The position numbers and the translations under genes are program-made. Below the pieces are notes generated by a model. That model saw only the letters and a program-made list of their open reading frames with translations, was not told where the DNA came from and searched no databases. Below are positions 29,498-37,675 of a stretch of DNA of 64,000 nucleotides, in pieces. Source of the DNA: Lutibacter sp. A80 (lineage in GTDB: Bacteria; Bacteroidota; Bacteroidia; Flavobacteriales; Flavobacteriaceae); assembly GCF_022429645.1 (NCBI RefSeq), contig NZ_CP092480.1, forward strand, positions 3,082,501-3,146,500. The letters are read 5' to 3'. How positions within the stretch are numbered: position 1 is the first letter of the stretch; every line of letters begins with the position of its first letter.

Positions 29498-30787
29498 TTA
29501 TTTAATCATTAAACTACTTCCAAAACGTTCGAAAATAGCTTTATCTAATTCTTCTCTATGATCTGGATGTGCTACGTCTCTTAAAGCAGTGGCTCTTTGT
29601 TTTAAGTTTCTTCCAAATAATTCAGCTACACCATATTCGGTAGCAACAAATCTTGCATGTGCACGTGTTGTAACAACACCAGCACCTACTTTTAAAGTAG
29701 GTGTAATTTTAGAGACTCCTTTTGCAGTAGTTGATGTAATAGCACAAATTGGTTTTCCTCCTGTTGATAAAGCTGCACCACGCATAAAGTCCATTTGACC
29801 ACCAACACCAGAGAACATTCTTGTTCCAATTGAATCAGCACAAATTTGACCGGTTAAATCAACTTCAATTGCTGAATTAATAGCAGTTACAGAAGGGTTT
29901 TGACGAATAACAGCAGTATCATTTACATACGCAATATCTCGCATTTCAATTTCAGGATTATCATCCATAAAATCGTATAAACGACGTGATCCCATAGCAA
30001 AACCTGATACTATTTTATAAGGGTTTGTTTTCTTTTTAGAGCCATTAACAATTCCTTTTTCTACTAAATCTACAATTCCTTCAGCAAACATTTCAGTATG
30101 TACACCTAGGTTTTTGTGATTATGTAAGAAAGTTAAAACAGCATTTGGAATACCACCAATACCCATTTGAAGTGTTGCTCCATCATCAATTATTTCAGCA
30201 ATATTTTTACCGATAGCACTTTCTGTTTCTGTAGGTTCTACAAATTTCATTTCGTAGATTTCTTCTTCTATTTCAACACAAGCATCAAAGTTGTTAATGC
30301 TAATTTGAGCATCTCCAAAAGTACGAGGCATTAATGGGTTAATTTGTGCAATTATTTTTTTACCTTGTTCTATTCCTGAAAGTACAATATCAACAGAAAC
30401 TCCTAAAGAACAAAATCCATGTTTATCTGGAGGAGAAACGTTTACCATTACTACATCTAAATCCATATACCCTTCACGGAAAAGTGTTGGGATATCGCTT
30501 AAAAAAATTGGAATATAATCTGCAGTATCTCCAATATTTTTTCTAATATTTCCTCCAATAAAGAAGGCATTTGTATGGAAACTTTCTCTTAATTCTGGAG
30601 CTACATATCCACATTCACCTTCGGTATGTAGGTGGCAAATTTCTACACCTTTTAATTCAGGTGCTCTAGCTACCATTGCTTTAATTAAAGCTTGTGGTGT
30701 AGCAGATCCTCCTTGAATTAAAACTCTATCTCCTGATTTTATTAATTTAACAGCATTTTCGGCTGTCATTTTATTTGGTATATTCAT
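29498..30787 (-). CDS. Acyl-CoA:carboxylate CoA-transferase (acetyl-CoA hydrolase/transferase family)
   Basis: A 429-aa enzyme of the acetyl-CoA hydrolase/transferase family with N- and C-terminal domains (start MTAENAVKLIKSGDRVLIQGGSATPQALIKA; catalytic-region motifs MGIGGIPNAVL and GVGGQMDFMRGA; end TEYGVAELFGRNLKQRA). Members include 4-hydroxybutyrate, acetate and propionate CoA-transferases. Context makes succinate:propionyl-CoA (or acetate) CoA-transfer the best guess, because it closes the succinate-propionate cycle with the adjacent mutase and decarboxylase. Specificity cannot be read from the sequence. Confidence 0.88.
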   Translation of the reverse strand: MNIPNKMTAENAVKLIKSGDRVLIQGGSATPQALIKAMVARAPELKGVEICHLHTEGECGYVAPELRESFHTNAFFIGGNIRKNIGDTADYIPIFLSDIPTLFREGYMDLDVVMVNVSPPDKHGFCSLGVSVDIVLSGIEQGKKIIAQINPLMPRTFGDAQISINNFDACVEIEEEIYEMKFVEPTETESAIGKNIAEIIDDGATLQMGIGGIPNAVLTFLHNHKNLGVHTEMFAEGIVDLVEKGIVNGSKKKTNPYKIVSGFAMGSRRLYDFMDDNPEIEMRDIAYVNDTAVIRQNPSVTAINSAIEVDLTGQICADSIGTRMFSGVGGQMDFMRGAALSTGGKPICAITSTTAKGVSKITPTLKVGAGVVTTRAHARFVATEYGVAELFGRNLKQRATALRDVAHPDHREELDKAIFERFGSSLMIK

Positions 30788-30842
30788 TTTATAACGTTTA
30801 TTATAAGTTGTTTCATCAACTTTTTTAATATTATTTATTTCA

Positions 30843-32168
30843 CTATCCTAAGAAACTTAATATAATACCTGCTGCAATTGCAGAACCAATAACTCCAGAA
30901 ACATTAGGAGCCATTGCGTGCATTAATAAGTAGTTACTTGGGTCAGATTTTAATCCTTCGTGGTGAACAACACGCGCACTATCTGGAACAGCAGAAACAC
31001 CTGCAGCACCAATTAATGGGTTTATTTTATTATCTCCTTTAAGGAATAAATTCATAAACTTAGCGAATAATAATCCTCCACAAGTTGCAATAACAAATGA
31101 GATTGCTCCTAATCCAAAGATTAACATAGAATCTTCAGTAATAAAGATATCTGCTTGTGTAGAAGCACCTACTGTTACACCTAAAAGAATGGTTACAATA
31201 TCAATTAATTTTGTTCTTGCAGTGTCAGCTAAACGTTCAGTTCTTCCAGATTCTTTTAATAAATTTCCAAAGAATAACATACCTAATAATGGTAATGCAC
31301 TAGGAGAGATGAATAATGTTAAAATTAAACCAACAACAGGGAAAATCATTTTTTCTTTTTGAGTTACAGCTCTTGGTGGTTTCATTTTAATTTTTCTATC
31401 CTTTTTCGAAATTAATAAACGCATTAAAGGAGGTTGAATTACAGGTACTAATGCCATATAAGAATAAGCTGCAATTGCAATTGGTCCAATTAAGTTTTTA
31501 ACTGTAGTACCATCTGCAAGTATATTTATACCGTTTGCTAATTTAGATGACAAGAAAATTGCTGTTGGTCCATCAGCACCACCAATAATTCCAATTGCAC
31601 CAGCTTCAGGTAAGCTAAACCCTAGATAAAGAGCTCCCATAAATGTGGCAAATACACCAATTTGTGCAGCAGCACCTAATAACATTAGTTTTGGATTTGC
31701 AATTAAAGATGAGAAATCTGTCATTGCACCAATTCCTAAGAAAATTAAAGGAGGATATACACCTTTAACCACCCCAAAATATAGGTAGTTTAAAACAGAT
31801 CCTGTTTCGTAAATTCCAGTTTGGTTACCGGCAACAAAGGGTATATTACCCAAAATTACACCTGTTCCAATTGGAATTAAAAGTAGTGGTTCGTAATCGT
31901 ATTTTATTCCTAGAAATATAAATATAATTCCTATAACAATCATAATTACGTGACCAGACGTTACATTTGCAAAACCTGTATAATTGTAAAACTGTTCAAT
32001 TCCTTTAAGAGCTCCAATTTGTGAGCCTGAATTTGTTGTATTTTCAACTTGTTCCGTTTGAACAGTGTTTTCTAAATTAGTTGAGTTTGTATTTGTGCCA
32101 AGTCCAAGTGCCGGTCTTATAAAGATCAACAGAGATAAAGCACAAAATATTATTATTACTTTCTTCAT
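30843..32168 (-). CDS. Na+-translocating decarboxylase beta subunit (MmdB/OadB)
   Basis: A 441-aa integral membrane protein that couples decarboxylation of carboxybiotin to Na+ export. The conserved sodium-channel motif GGADGPTAIF is at residues 196-205, and the second conserved segment is NPLIGAAGVSAVPDSARVV near the C-terminus. Many hydrophobic helices cover residues 70-441. The N-terminus has an extra signal-like helix (VIIIFCALSLLIFIRPALG) and a Thr/Asn-rich linker before the core, longer than in Klebsiella OadB. It sits with the carboxyltransferase, gamma and biotin-carrier genes, so the pump is most likely methylmalonyl-CoA-specific. Confidence 0.93.
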   Translation of the reverse strand: MKKVIIIFCALSLLIFIRPALGLGTNTNSTNLENTVQTEQVENTTNSGSQIGALKGIEQFYNYTGFANVTSGHVIMIVIGIIFIFLGIKYDYEPLLLIPIGTGVILGNIPFVAGNQTGIYETGSVLNYLYFGVVKGVYPPLIFLGIGAMTDFSSLIANPKLMLLGAAAQIGVFATFMGALYLGFSLPEAGAIGIIGGADGPTAIFLSSKLANGINILADGTTVKNLIGPIAIAAYSYMALVPVIQPPLMRLLISKKDRKIKMKPPRAVTQKEKMIFPVVGLILTLFISPSALPLLGMLFFGNLLKESGRTERLADTARTKLIDIVTILLGVTVGASTQADIFITEDSMLIFGLGAISFVIATCGGLLFAKFMNLFLKGDNKINPLIGAAGVSAVPDSARVVHHEGLKSDPSNYLLMHAMAPNVSGVIGSAIAAGIILSFLG

Positions 32169-32229
32169 TTTTTTTCTTTTAGAGAATTATTTGAATTATA
32201 TAATTTAAAAACAGATAATTCAGAAATTT

Positions 32230-32652
32230 TTATTCTAGTTCAATCATTGCTTGGTCTTGAAGCACTTGTTGTCCAACCGCTACGTTAATGGCAGTAACAG
32301 TACCTGCTTTTTCACAAACAATATTGTTTTCCATTTTCATTGCTTCTAATACTAGCATTCTATCACCAACTTTAAGAGTATCACCAACTTTTATGTCAAG
32401 AGATAATACTACTCCTGGAATTGGAGCAACAACTTTAGTAGTTTGAGATGCTGTTGGACTAACTTTTAAAGGTTCTGCAGGTCTTTTTGATGCAGAGCGT
32501 ACAAGAGTAGGAGTTTTTGTTTTTTTAATTTCCTTACTCATTTCTACAACATAGTTAGTACCATTTACTTCTAGGTTAATAATATTATCTTCGTGTGACT
32601 TTACATTAACTGTATAGCCGTTTTCGTTTACTTTAAATTTATAAGTTTTCAT
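32230..32652 (-). CDS. Biotin carboxyl-carrier subunit of the methylmalonyl-CoA decarboxylase
   Basis: A 140-aa protein from the chosen start (MKTYKFKVNENGYTV). A longer frame begins at 32679, but that would overlap the gamma-subunit gene by 23 bases and adds a non-conserved tail. The start at 32652 leaves a four-base gap. The C-terminal half is a biotinyl domain with the biotin-accepting lysine K106 in EAMKMEN and the matching GTVTAINVAVGQQV hairpin. A Pro/Ala/Ser-rich linker (about 50-72) precedes it. It shuttles carboxyl groups between MmdA and the beta subunit. Confidence 0.92.
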   Translation of the reverse strand: MKTYKFKVNENGYTVNVKSHEDNIINLEVNGTNYVVEMSKEIKKTKTPTLVRSASKRPAEPLKVSPTASQTTKVVAPIPGVVLSLDIKVGDTLKVGDRMLVLEAMKMENNIVCEKAGTVTAINVAVGQQVLQDQAMIELE

Positions 32653-32656
32653 TGTG

Positions 32657-33013
32657 TTAAAATCTGTTTTGCATTCCATAAATTTTGGAACTCCAAGGTG
32701 AATATGTTTTTTTAACTTGTTTTATTGTTAAAATTCCGCTTTCGTGATCGTGTTGTTCGCCTAAATACATATGGATAGATGCACCAATAGCAGCTGCAAT
32801 TTCTCCAGTAAAATCTTTATCGGCTTCTACTTTAATTTCGCTAATTTTTTTATCTTTTCCTTTGGTAATTATTTTATAAACATAAAGCAATAGTGGTAGT
32901 CCATATTTAAAGAACATAGCTAGTATTACTAAAGCGCTAAAAACAATTAACAAACCTGTTATCAATATAACGTATCCTTCGTTAATTTGATCTGACATTA
33001 AAGGTATAAACAT
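32657..33013 (-). CDS. Sodium-pump decarboxylase gamma subunit (OadG/MmdD family)
   Basis: A 118-aa protein with one transmembrane helix near residues 12-40 (EGYVILITGLLIVFSALVILAMFFKYGLPLLLYV) and a cytoplasmic C-terminal tail. It matches the OadG family, which anchors and assembles the decarboxylase. Here the tail includes FTGEIAAAIGASIHMYLGE, frequent in Bacteroidota members. The gene lies two bases after mmdA and four bases before the biotin-carrier start. Confidence 0.88.
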   Translation of the reverse strand: MFIPLMSDQINEGYVILITGLLIVFSALVILAMFFKYGLPLLLYVYKIITKGKDKKISEIKVEADKDFTGEIAAAIGASIHMYLGEQHDHESGILTIKQVKKTYSPWSSKIYGMQNRF

Positions 33014-33015
33014 AG

Positions 33016-34575
33016 TTATAGTGGTATATTTGAATGTTTTTTTGGAGGGTTAACCTCTTTTTTATTTCTAAGTAATTCTAAAGCTCTAACAATTCTGAAA
33101 CGTGTATTTCTTGGCTCAATTACATCATCAATAAATCCGTATTTTGCAGCCATATATGGGTTTGCAAATCTTTCGGTATATTCATCTTCTTTTTTCTGAA
33201 TGAATTCTTGTTTTTCGTCAGCATCTTCAATTTTTCTAATTTTAGATCCTTCTAATACTTCAACAGCTCCTTTAGCTCCCATTACAGCAATTTCAGCAGT
33301 TGGCCAAGCATAATTTAAGTCACCACGTAATTGTTTACAACTCATTACATCGTGTGCTCCACCGTAAGATTTACGTAAAGTAATAGTTACTTTTGGTACT
33401 GTAGCTTCACCGTAAGCAAATAATAATTTAGCTCCGTGTAAAATAATACCACCATATTCTTGTCCTGTTCCTGGTAAGAAACCTGGTACATCAACTAGAG
33501 TTACAAGAGGAATGTTGAATGCATCACAAAAACGTACAAATCTTGCAGCTTTTCTAGAAGCTTCTATATCTAACACACCTGCGTAGTATTTTGGTTGGTT
33601 GGCAACAATACCAACTGGTTGTCCATTAAATCTAGCAAAACCTACACAAATATTACGAGCATAACTTCTATGTACTTCTGTAAATTCACCATTATCTGCA
33701 AGAATTGAAATTACATCAACAATATCGTATGGTTGATTAGGGTTTTCTGGAATAATTTCATTTAGAGCATCTTCTAATCTATCAATAGGATCATTACAAG
33801 TAATAATAGGTGCTTCTTCTAAATTATTTGATGGTAAATAGCTTAATATTTTGCGAACTAATAATAAGTTTTCTTCGTCATTTTCTGCTAAGAAATGCGA
33901 TACTCCAGATTTTGTAGAGTGTATTTTTGCACCACCTAATTGTTCTGTAGTTACAACTTCACCAGTTACTGTTTGCACTACTTTAGGACCAGTAACAAAC
34001 ATATAACTTGTTTCTTCTGTCATAATAGTGAAATCTGTTAAAGCAGGAGAATATACTGCACCACCAGCACAAGGACCTAAAATTGATGAAATTTGAGGTA
34101 TTACACCAGAAGCCATAATATTACGTTGGAAAATTTCTGCATAACCAGCTAAAGATCTTACACCTTCTTGAATACGTGCTCCACCAGAATCGTTTAGTCC
34201 AATAACTGGAACTCCAATTTTCATAGCCATATCCATTACTTTACATATTTTTAATGCATAAGTTTCAGATAAAGAACCTCCAAAAACAGTAAAATCTTGT
34301 GCAAAAACATATACAATTCTACCATCTATTGTTCCGTGTCCAGTAACAACACCATCAGAAAGGTAAACTTGTTTGTCCAATCCAAAAGATTTTGTTCTGT
34401 GTGTTACAAACATATCAAATTCTTCAAAACTATCTTCGTCTAAAAGTATGTCTATACGTTCACGAGCTGTTAATTTTCCTTTCGCGTGTTGTGATTCAAT
34501 ACGCTTTTCACCACCACCTAATTTTGCTTTAGCTCTTTTTTCAATGAGCTCATTAATTTTATCTTGATTTGCCAT
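33016..34575 (-). CDS. mmdA: Methylmalonyl-CoA decarboxylase alpha / acyl-CoA carboxyltransferase subunit
   Basis: A 519-aa carboxyltransferase of the crotonase superfamily with the two oxyanion-hole regions, [18 protein letters not shown] plus [17 protein letters not shown] in the N-half and [26 protein letters not shown] plus [13 protein letters not shown] in the C-half. It removes the carboxyl group of (S)-methylmalonyl-CoA and passes it to biotin. The same family also contains propionyl-CoA carboxylase beta subunits. No biotin carboxylase gene is nearby, whereas OadB- and OadG-type genes are, so the Na+-pump decarboxylase role is preferred. Confidence 0.93.
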   Translation of the reverse strand: MANQDKINELIEKRAKAKLGGGEKRIESQHAKGKLTARERIDILLDEDSFEEFDMFVTHRTKSFGLDKQVYLSDGVVTGHGTIDGRIVYVFAQDFTVFGGSLSETYALKICKVMDMAMKIGVPVIGLNDSGGARIQEGVRSLAGYAEIFQRNIMASGVIPQISSILGPCAGGAVYSPALTDFTIMTEETSYMFVTGPKVVQTVTGEVVTTEQLGGAKIHSTKSGVSHFLAENDEENLLLVRKILSYLPSNNLEEAPIITCNDPIDRLEDALNEIIPENPNQPYDIVDVISILADNGEFTEVHRSYARNICVGFARFNGQPVGIVANQPKYYAGVLDIEASRKAARFVRFCDAFNIPLVTLVDVPGFLPGTGQEYGGIILHGAKLLFAYGEATVPKVTITLRKSYGGAHDVMSCKQLRGDLNYAWPTAEIAVMGAKGAVEVLEGSKIRKIEDADEKQEFIQKKEDEYTERFANPYMAAKYGFIDDVIEPRNTRFRIVRALELLRNKKEVNPPKKHSNIPL

Positions 34576-34615
34576 TTTTATATGCTTATCTATTAAATTT
34601 ATTTAAAATAGTATA

Positions 34616-35020
34616 TTATTCTTTAGAACAAAGTTCGGTAAGTACACCTTGAGTTGATTTAGGGTGTAAAAATCCAATATTTAAACTTTCAGCACCTTTT
34701 CTAGAAACTTTATCTATAAGTCTAACACCGCGTTCTTCTGCTGTTTTTAGTGCTTCTGTTGCATTTGGTACAGCAAAAGCAATATGGTGTATACCTTGTC
34801 CTCTTTTTTCTATAAATTTTCCTATTGGTCCATCTGGAGAGGTGCTTTCTAATAATTCAATTTTAGTATCTCCAACTAAAAAAAAGGCTGTTTTCACTTT
34901 TTGATCAACAACCTCTTCAATACTATAACATTTAAGTCCTAAAACCTTTTCGTAGTATTCAATTGATTCTTCTAAATTATTTACTGCTATACCTAAGTGT
35001 TCGATATGTGAAATATTCAT
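34616..35020 (-). CDS. mce: Methylmalonyl-CoA epimerase
   Basis: A 134-aa VOC-fold metalloenzyme that interconverts (R)- and (S)-methylmalonyl-CoA. The metal-binding His is in SHIEHLGIAVNN. The second half of the pseudo-repeat contains GQGIHHIAFAVPN with another ligand His, and ELLESTSPDGPIGKFIEKRG is diagnostic of the family. It is the first gene of the eight-gene cluster, linking the mutase product (R) to the decarboxylase substrate (S). A TAAATTTG box lies 40 bases upstream and an 18-bp palindrome about 100 bases upstream. Confidence 0.96.
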   Translation of the reverse strand: MNISHIEHLGIAVNNLEESIEYYEKVLGLKCYSIEEVVDQKVKTAFFLVGDTKIELLESTSPDGPIGKFIEKRGQGIHHIAFAVPNATEALKTAEERGVRLIDKVSRKGAESLNIGFLHPKSTQGVLTELCSKE

Positions 35021-35059
35021 AATTATTTGATGTTTTGTTTAATTTCTAAAATAATACTA

Positions 35060-35067
35060 CAAATTTA
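35060..35067 (-). promoter_or_regulatory. Candidate -7 box of the propionate cluster
   Basis: Minus-strand TAAATTTG (TAnnTTTG type), 40 bases before the mce start. It is consistent with a short leader. Confidence 0.4.
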
Positions 35068-35118
35068 GATGAACCTTAAATTTAAAGATATGATAGATGT
35101 CATATAATGGGTTATATC

Positions 35119-35136
35119 TACTAAAACGTTTTAGTA
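35119..35136. promoter_or_regulatory. 18-bp palindromic operator-like site upstream of mce
   Basis: TACTAAAACGTTTTAGTA is a perfect palindrome with a central CG, the layout of LacI/GalR-family operators. It lies about 50 bases upstream of the candidate -7 box, in a 468-bp gene-free interval (35021-35488), so it could bind an activator or repressor of the propionate cluster. I see nothing else recognisable in that interval beyond AT-rich sequence and the promoter of the next gene. Confidence 0.5.
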
Positions 35137-35461
35137 AAATTCAGGCTAATTTTCAGACTGTTAAGAAACCAAAAAAGTGGTTTTATATTCTAAAATTAAG
35201 ATTTTATTAAAAATGAACAAAATTAAAGCTAAGATTTTTATATTAATTTTATTGGTTGTTTTTTTTTAATTTTAGTATTTCAAATAGGTTTTGTTTAACA
35301 TTAATCTATGTTATTTTTTATTTCTAAAAGTATTGATGTTTTAATTTAATAAGTAGCATTAAGTATTTTGGTAATATTTAAATTATAATTATTTTAAAAT
35401 TGTACATTACAAAATATTTGTGTAAAACAATGTTTTTTAAAATTTACAGTTATATTATTAC

Positions 35462-35469
35462 TATTTTTG
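35462..35469 (+). promoter_or_regulatory. Candidate -7 box for the lipoprotein pair
   Basis: TATTTTTG, 19 bases before the ATG at 35489. It fits TAnnTTTG with a very short leader. Confidence 0.35.
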
Positions 35470-35488
35470 ACAACAATTTAGTTTTACA

Positions 35489-36097
35489 ATGAGGTATTTA
35501 TATAGTTTATTAGTTATAATTTTATTTTTTAGTTTTTCTTGTAATAAAACTAAAAAGCTTGAAGAAACAACATCTACAGGAGATACATTAATAGTAGATA
35601 CTACTGAAGATAGAATTATAAATAATACGAGTGAAACACTTATTCCTGAAGCTAAAAAAGCTTTAAAAGAATGGAAAGAGTATCAGATACTAGATAAGTA
35701 TATGTTAAAATATTATAATGTTTCTAATTTTGAAGCTTTAAACAATGCGAAAGAATTATCTGATTTGGTTCAACACTTAAAAGATTCAATTACTATAGAT
35801 AAATTAACTGCTCCAAATGTTGTTGCCAGGTTTAATGTATTGCATAATGAAACTTTAAGATTGGCAGATATGGCTGTAATTCCTTCAATTTCTAAAGAGG
35901 AAGTTAAACAAGAAGTGAAAAAAATAATTGATTTATATTCTGCGGTTAATTCAAAAATAAATACCATTTATAAAGCAGAAAATTTGCAACAAGCATTGGA
36001 AGTTGATACCGAAGAACCATTAGATAACTTTAATGCTGTTAAAAATAAGATTGAAGCGAATAAGAAAATACCCAGAAATAAAATTAAACCTCAATAA
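35489..36097 (+). CDS. Hypothetical lipoprotein
   Basis: A 202-aa protein with a lipoprotein signal (YSLLVIILFFSFSC, Cys near residue 18) and then a polar, mostly helical body (residues 50-190) with long amphipathic segments (EEVKQEVKKIIDLYSAVNSKINTIYKAENLQQALEV). It ends in a basic tail. I recognise no named domain. It starts ten bases before the next lipoprotein gene's start region and on the same strand, so the two are probably co-transcribed. Location is likely periplasmic-facing membrane leaflet. Confidence 0.7.
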   Translation: MRYLYSLLVIILFFSFSCNKTKKLEETTSTGDTLIVDTTEDRIINNTSETLIPEAKKALKEWKEYQILDKYMLKYYNVSNFEALNNAKELSDLVQHLKDSITIDKLTAPNVVARFNVLHNETLRLADMAVIPSISKEEVKQEVKKIIDLYSAVNSKINTIYKAENLQQALEVDTEEPLDNFNAVKNKIEANKKIPRNKIKPQ

Positions 36098-36107
36098 CTC
36101 CCAATAG

Positions 36108-36629
36108 ATGAAATATAATACAATTTTGATTTTAATAGTAGTATTAATTTCATGTAGTAAAAAAGAACAAAAGACAGTACCTGTAGTTGATTTAAACGCA
36201 GAAGAGGAGGTTATTCAGTTAGTGCTTAATAATTGGCATAAAGATGCCGCTGAGGCAAATTTTGAACCTTATTTTAATGCCATGGCTAATACAAGTGTTT
36301 TTATTGGAACAGATGCTTATGAAAATTGGAATTTAGAAGCTTTTAAAAGTTTTAGTAAACCATATTTTGATAAAGGTAAAGCTTGGGATTTTACTTCGAT
36401 AGATAGAAACGTTTATGTGGATACAGAAGGTAAAATTGCTTGGTTCGACGAGCTTTTAGAAACTTGGATGGGTGTTTGTAGAGGTTCTGGAGTTTTAAGA
36501 AAAAATAATAATTCTTGGAAGATTGAACAATATGTACTTTCCTTAACTATATCAAACGAGAATATTGAAGCTGTTATAGATTTAAATAGTAAACTTGATT
36601 CTGTTTTTTTAAAGAAATATAAAAACTAG
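36108..36629 (+). CDS. Lipoprotein with SnoaL/NTF2-like (DUF4440-type) domain
   Basis: A 173-aa protein with lipobox LISC near residue 16. The mature part is one NTF2-like cone fold: helices AEEEVIQLVLNNWHKDAAEANFEPYF, strands around TSVFIGTDAYENW, then a sheet VYVDTEGKIAWFDELLETWMGVCRGSGVLRKNNNSWKIEQYVLSLTI. Such domains bind small molecules or act as stabilising units, and no catalytic residues can be assigned. It follows the other lipoprotein by ten bases and converges on the YwqK-like gene with only two bases between the stops. Confidence 0.8.
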   Translation: MKYNTILILIVVLISCSKKEQKTVPVVDLNAEEEVIQLVLNNWHKDAAEANFEPYFNAMANTSVFIGTDAYENWNLEAFKSFSKPYFDKGKAWDFTSIDRNVYVDTEGKIAWFDELLETWMGVCRGSGVLRKNNNSWKIEQYVLSLTISNENIEAVIDLNSKLDSVFLKKYKN

Positions 36630-36631
36630 GT

Positions 36632-36991
36632 TTAATAATTACTTTTTAGTTTATCATGAATTTCTGATTCTTCAATTTTTATTATTTTATTATTATTGTA
36701 CACCACTTTTGTAATCTTATTTTTGTTCCAATATGTCCATACGCCAACTTTTAAACCATAATGGTAGGTTGCAAAACATTTAGGTGTTCCATCTTCATTA
36801 TAACTTTCCCAAGAAGAGTGTAGCTTACCGTCTTTAGTATAAAATCCATGTTGCATAATAGCGCCATTTTTATAAAATATAGTAATTTCTTGTAAATCTC
36901 CTTCCGTTTTAATTTCAGGGAGTTTAGTTTCTTGAGAATAAGAAGTTATACATAAAAATACAAACGTTAATAACAATAATAATTTTTTCAT
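36632..36991 (-). CDS. Secreted MORN/YwqK-like repeat protein
   Basis: A 119-aa protein with a signal peptide (KKLLLLLTFVFLCITSYS) and three or more MORN-like units of the form [YF]-x-x-G-x-x-x-x-x-[YF] (FYKNGAIMQHGFYTKDGKLHSSWESYNEDGTP, ATYHYGLKVGVWTYWNKNK). The YwqK label used in databases implies an antitoxin, but no partner is present and a periplasmic structural role is as likely. A TAAATTTG box lies upstream at 37017-37024 on the minus strand. Confidence 0.75.
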   Translation of the reverse strand: MKKLLLLLTFVFLCITSYSQETKLPEIKTEGDLQEITIFYKNGAIMQHGFYTKDGKLHSSWESYNEDGTPKCFATYHYGLKVGVWTYWNKNKITKVVYNNNKIIKIEESEIHDKLKSNY

Positions 36992-37090
36992 AATTGTATT
37001 TTTATAAGTTGATACTCAAATTTACAAAAATGAAAACTCAAATAAAATGATTAAAATCAGTATTTTAGGTTTGATTTAAATAAGGGTAAG

Positions 37091-37564
37091 CTACTGAGTT
37101 AGCTCTTTTACAATTCTAAAAACTAGTTCAGACTCAAAACCTTTTGAAATTAAAAATGTAGCTAATTTTGTGCTTTTTTTATAAGGGTTTGTTTCTTTTA
37201 TTAGGGGTAATTTTTTTTCTGCTATAGTTTGTAGGGTTTCTAAATACTCGCTTTCATTTATTTCTTTTAAACCAGATTTTATGTTATAATCGGAAATTCC
37301 TTTAAATTTTAACTGATTTATAATTTTAATTTTTCCCCATTTTTTTATACCAAATTTACCTCGAACAAAAGATTTTGCATAGCGTTCTTCATTTAAATAA
37401 TTGTGTTGTAATAAATGTAAAATGATATGATCTTTTGCTTCAGAAATCATATTTAAATCATATAATTTTTGTTCAACTTCTTTATGACACCTTTCTTGAT
37501 AGGCACAATAATTTTCTAAAACTTTTGTGGCTTCATCAACGGTATATGATTTTTTATTTTTCAT
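37091..37564 (-). CDS. recX: Regulatory protein RecX
   Basis: A 157-aa all-helical protein of the RecX family, which binds and restrains RecA filaments. The three-helix tandem repeats are visible: YCAYQERCHKEVEQKLYDLNM, HLLQHNYLNEERYAKSFVRGKFGIKKWGKIKIINQLKFKGIS, and KLATFLISKGFESELVFRIVKEL. The YLNEERYAKSFVRGK block is the family core. recA is not in the window. A long hairpin separates it from the efflux operon on the same strand. Confidence 0.93.
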   Translation of the reverse strand: MKNKKSYTVDEATKVLENYCAYQERCHKEVEQKLYDLNMISEAKDHIILHLLQHNYLNEERYAKSFVRGKFGIKKWGKIKIINQLKFKGISDYNIKSGLKEINESEYLETLQTIAEKKLPLIKETNPYKKSTKLATFLISKGFESELVFRIVKELTQ

Positions 37565-37582
37565 TTATAACAAAATAAAAGA

Positions 37583-37670
37583 AAAAAAGACTGTTTAAAA
37601 AGTTTTATAATTCATCATTATGAAATCAGTTCAGTTTGATAAAAATTTAACTTTTTAGGCAGTCTTTTTT
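37583..37670 (-). terminator. Long hairpin terminator of the RND efflux operon
   Basis: A 22-base arm starting AAAAAAGACTGTTTAAAAAG pairs with the arm ending at 37670 (AACTTTTTAGGCAGTCTTTT...), with two G-U positions. The loop is about 44 bases. It lies just beyond the RND gene stop and before recX, and ends in a T-run on the minus strand. Confidence 0.75.
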
Positions 37671-37675
37671 ATAAA

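Noticed and set aside
32653..32679. Nine-residue N-terminal extension of the biotin carrier
   Set aside because: It would overlap the gamma-subunit gene, and the conserved start MKTYKFKV lies at 32652.
36632..36991. Toxin-antitoxin antitoxin (YwqK label)
   Set aside because: It has a signal peptide and no adjacent toxin; the label derives from repeat similarity only.
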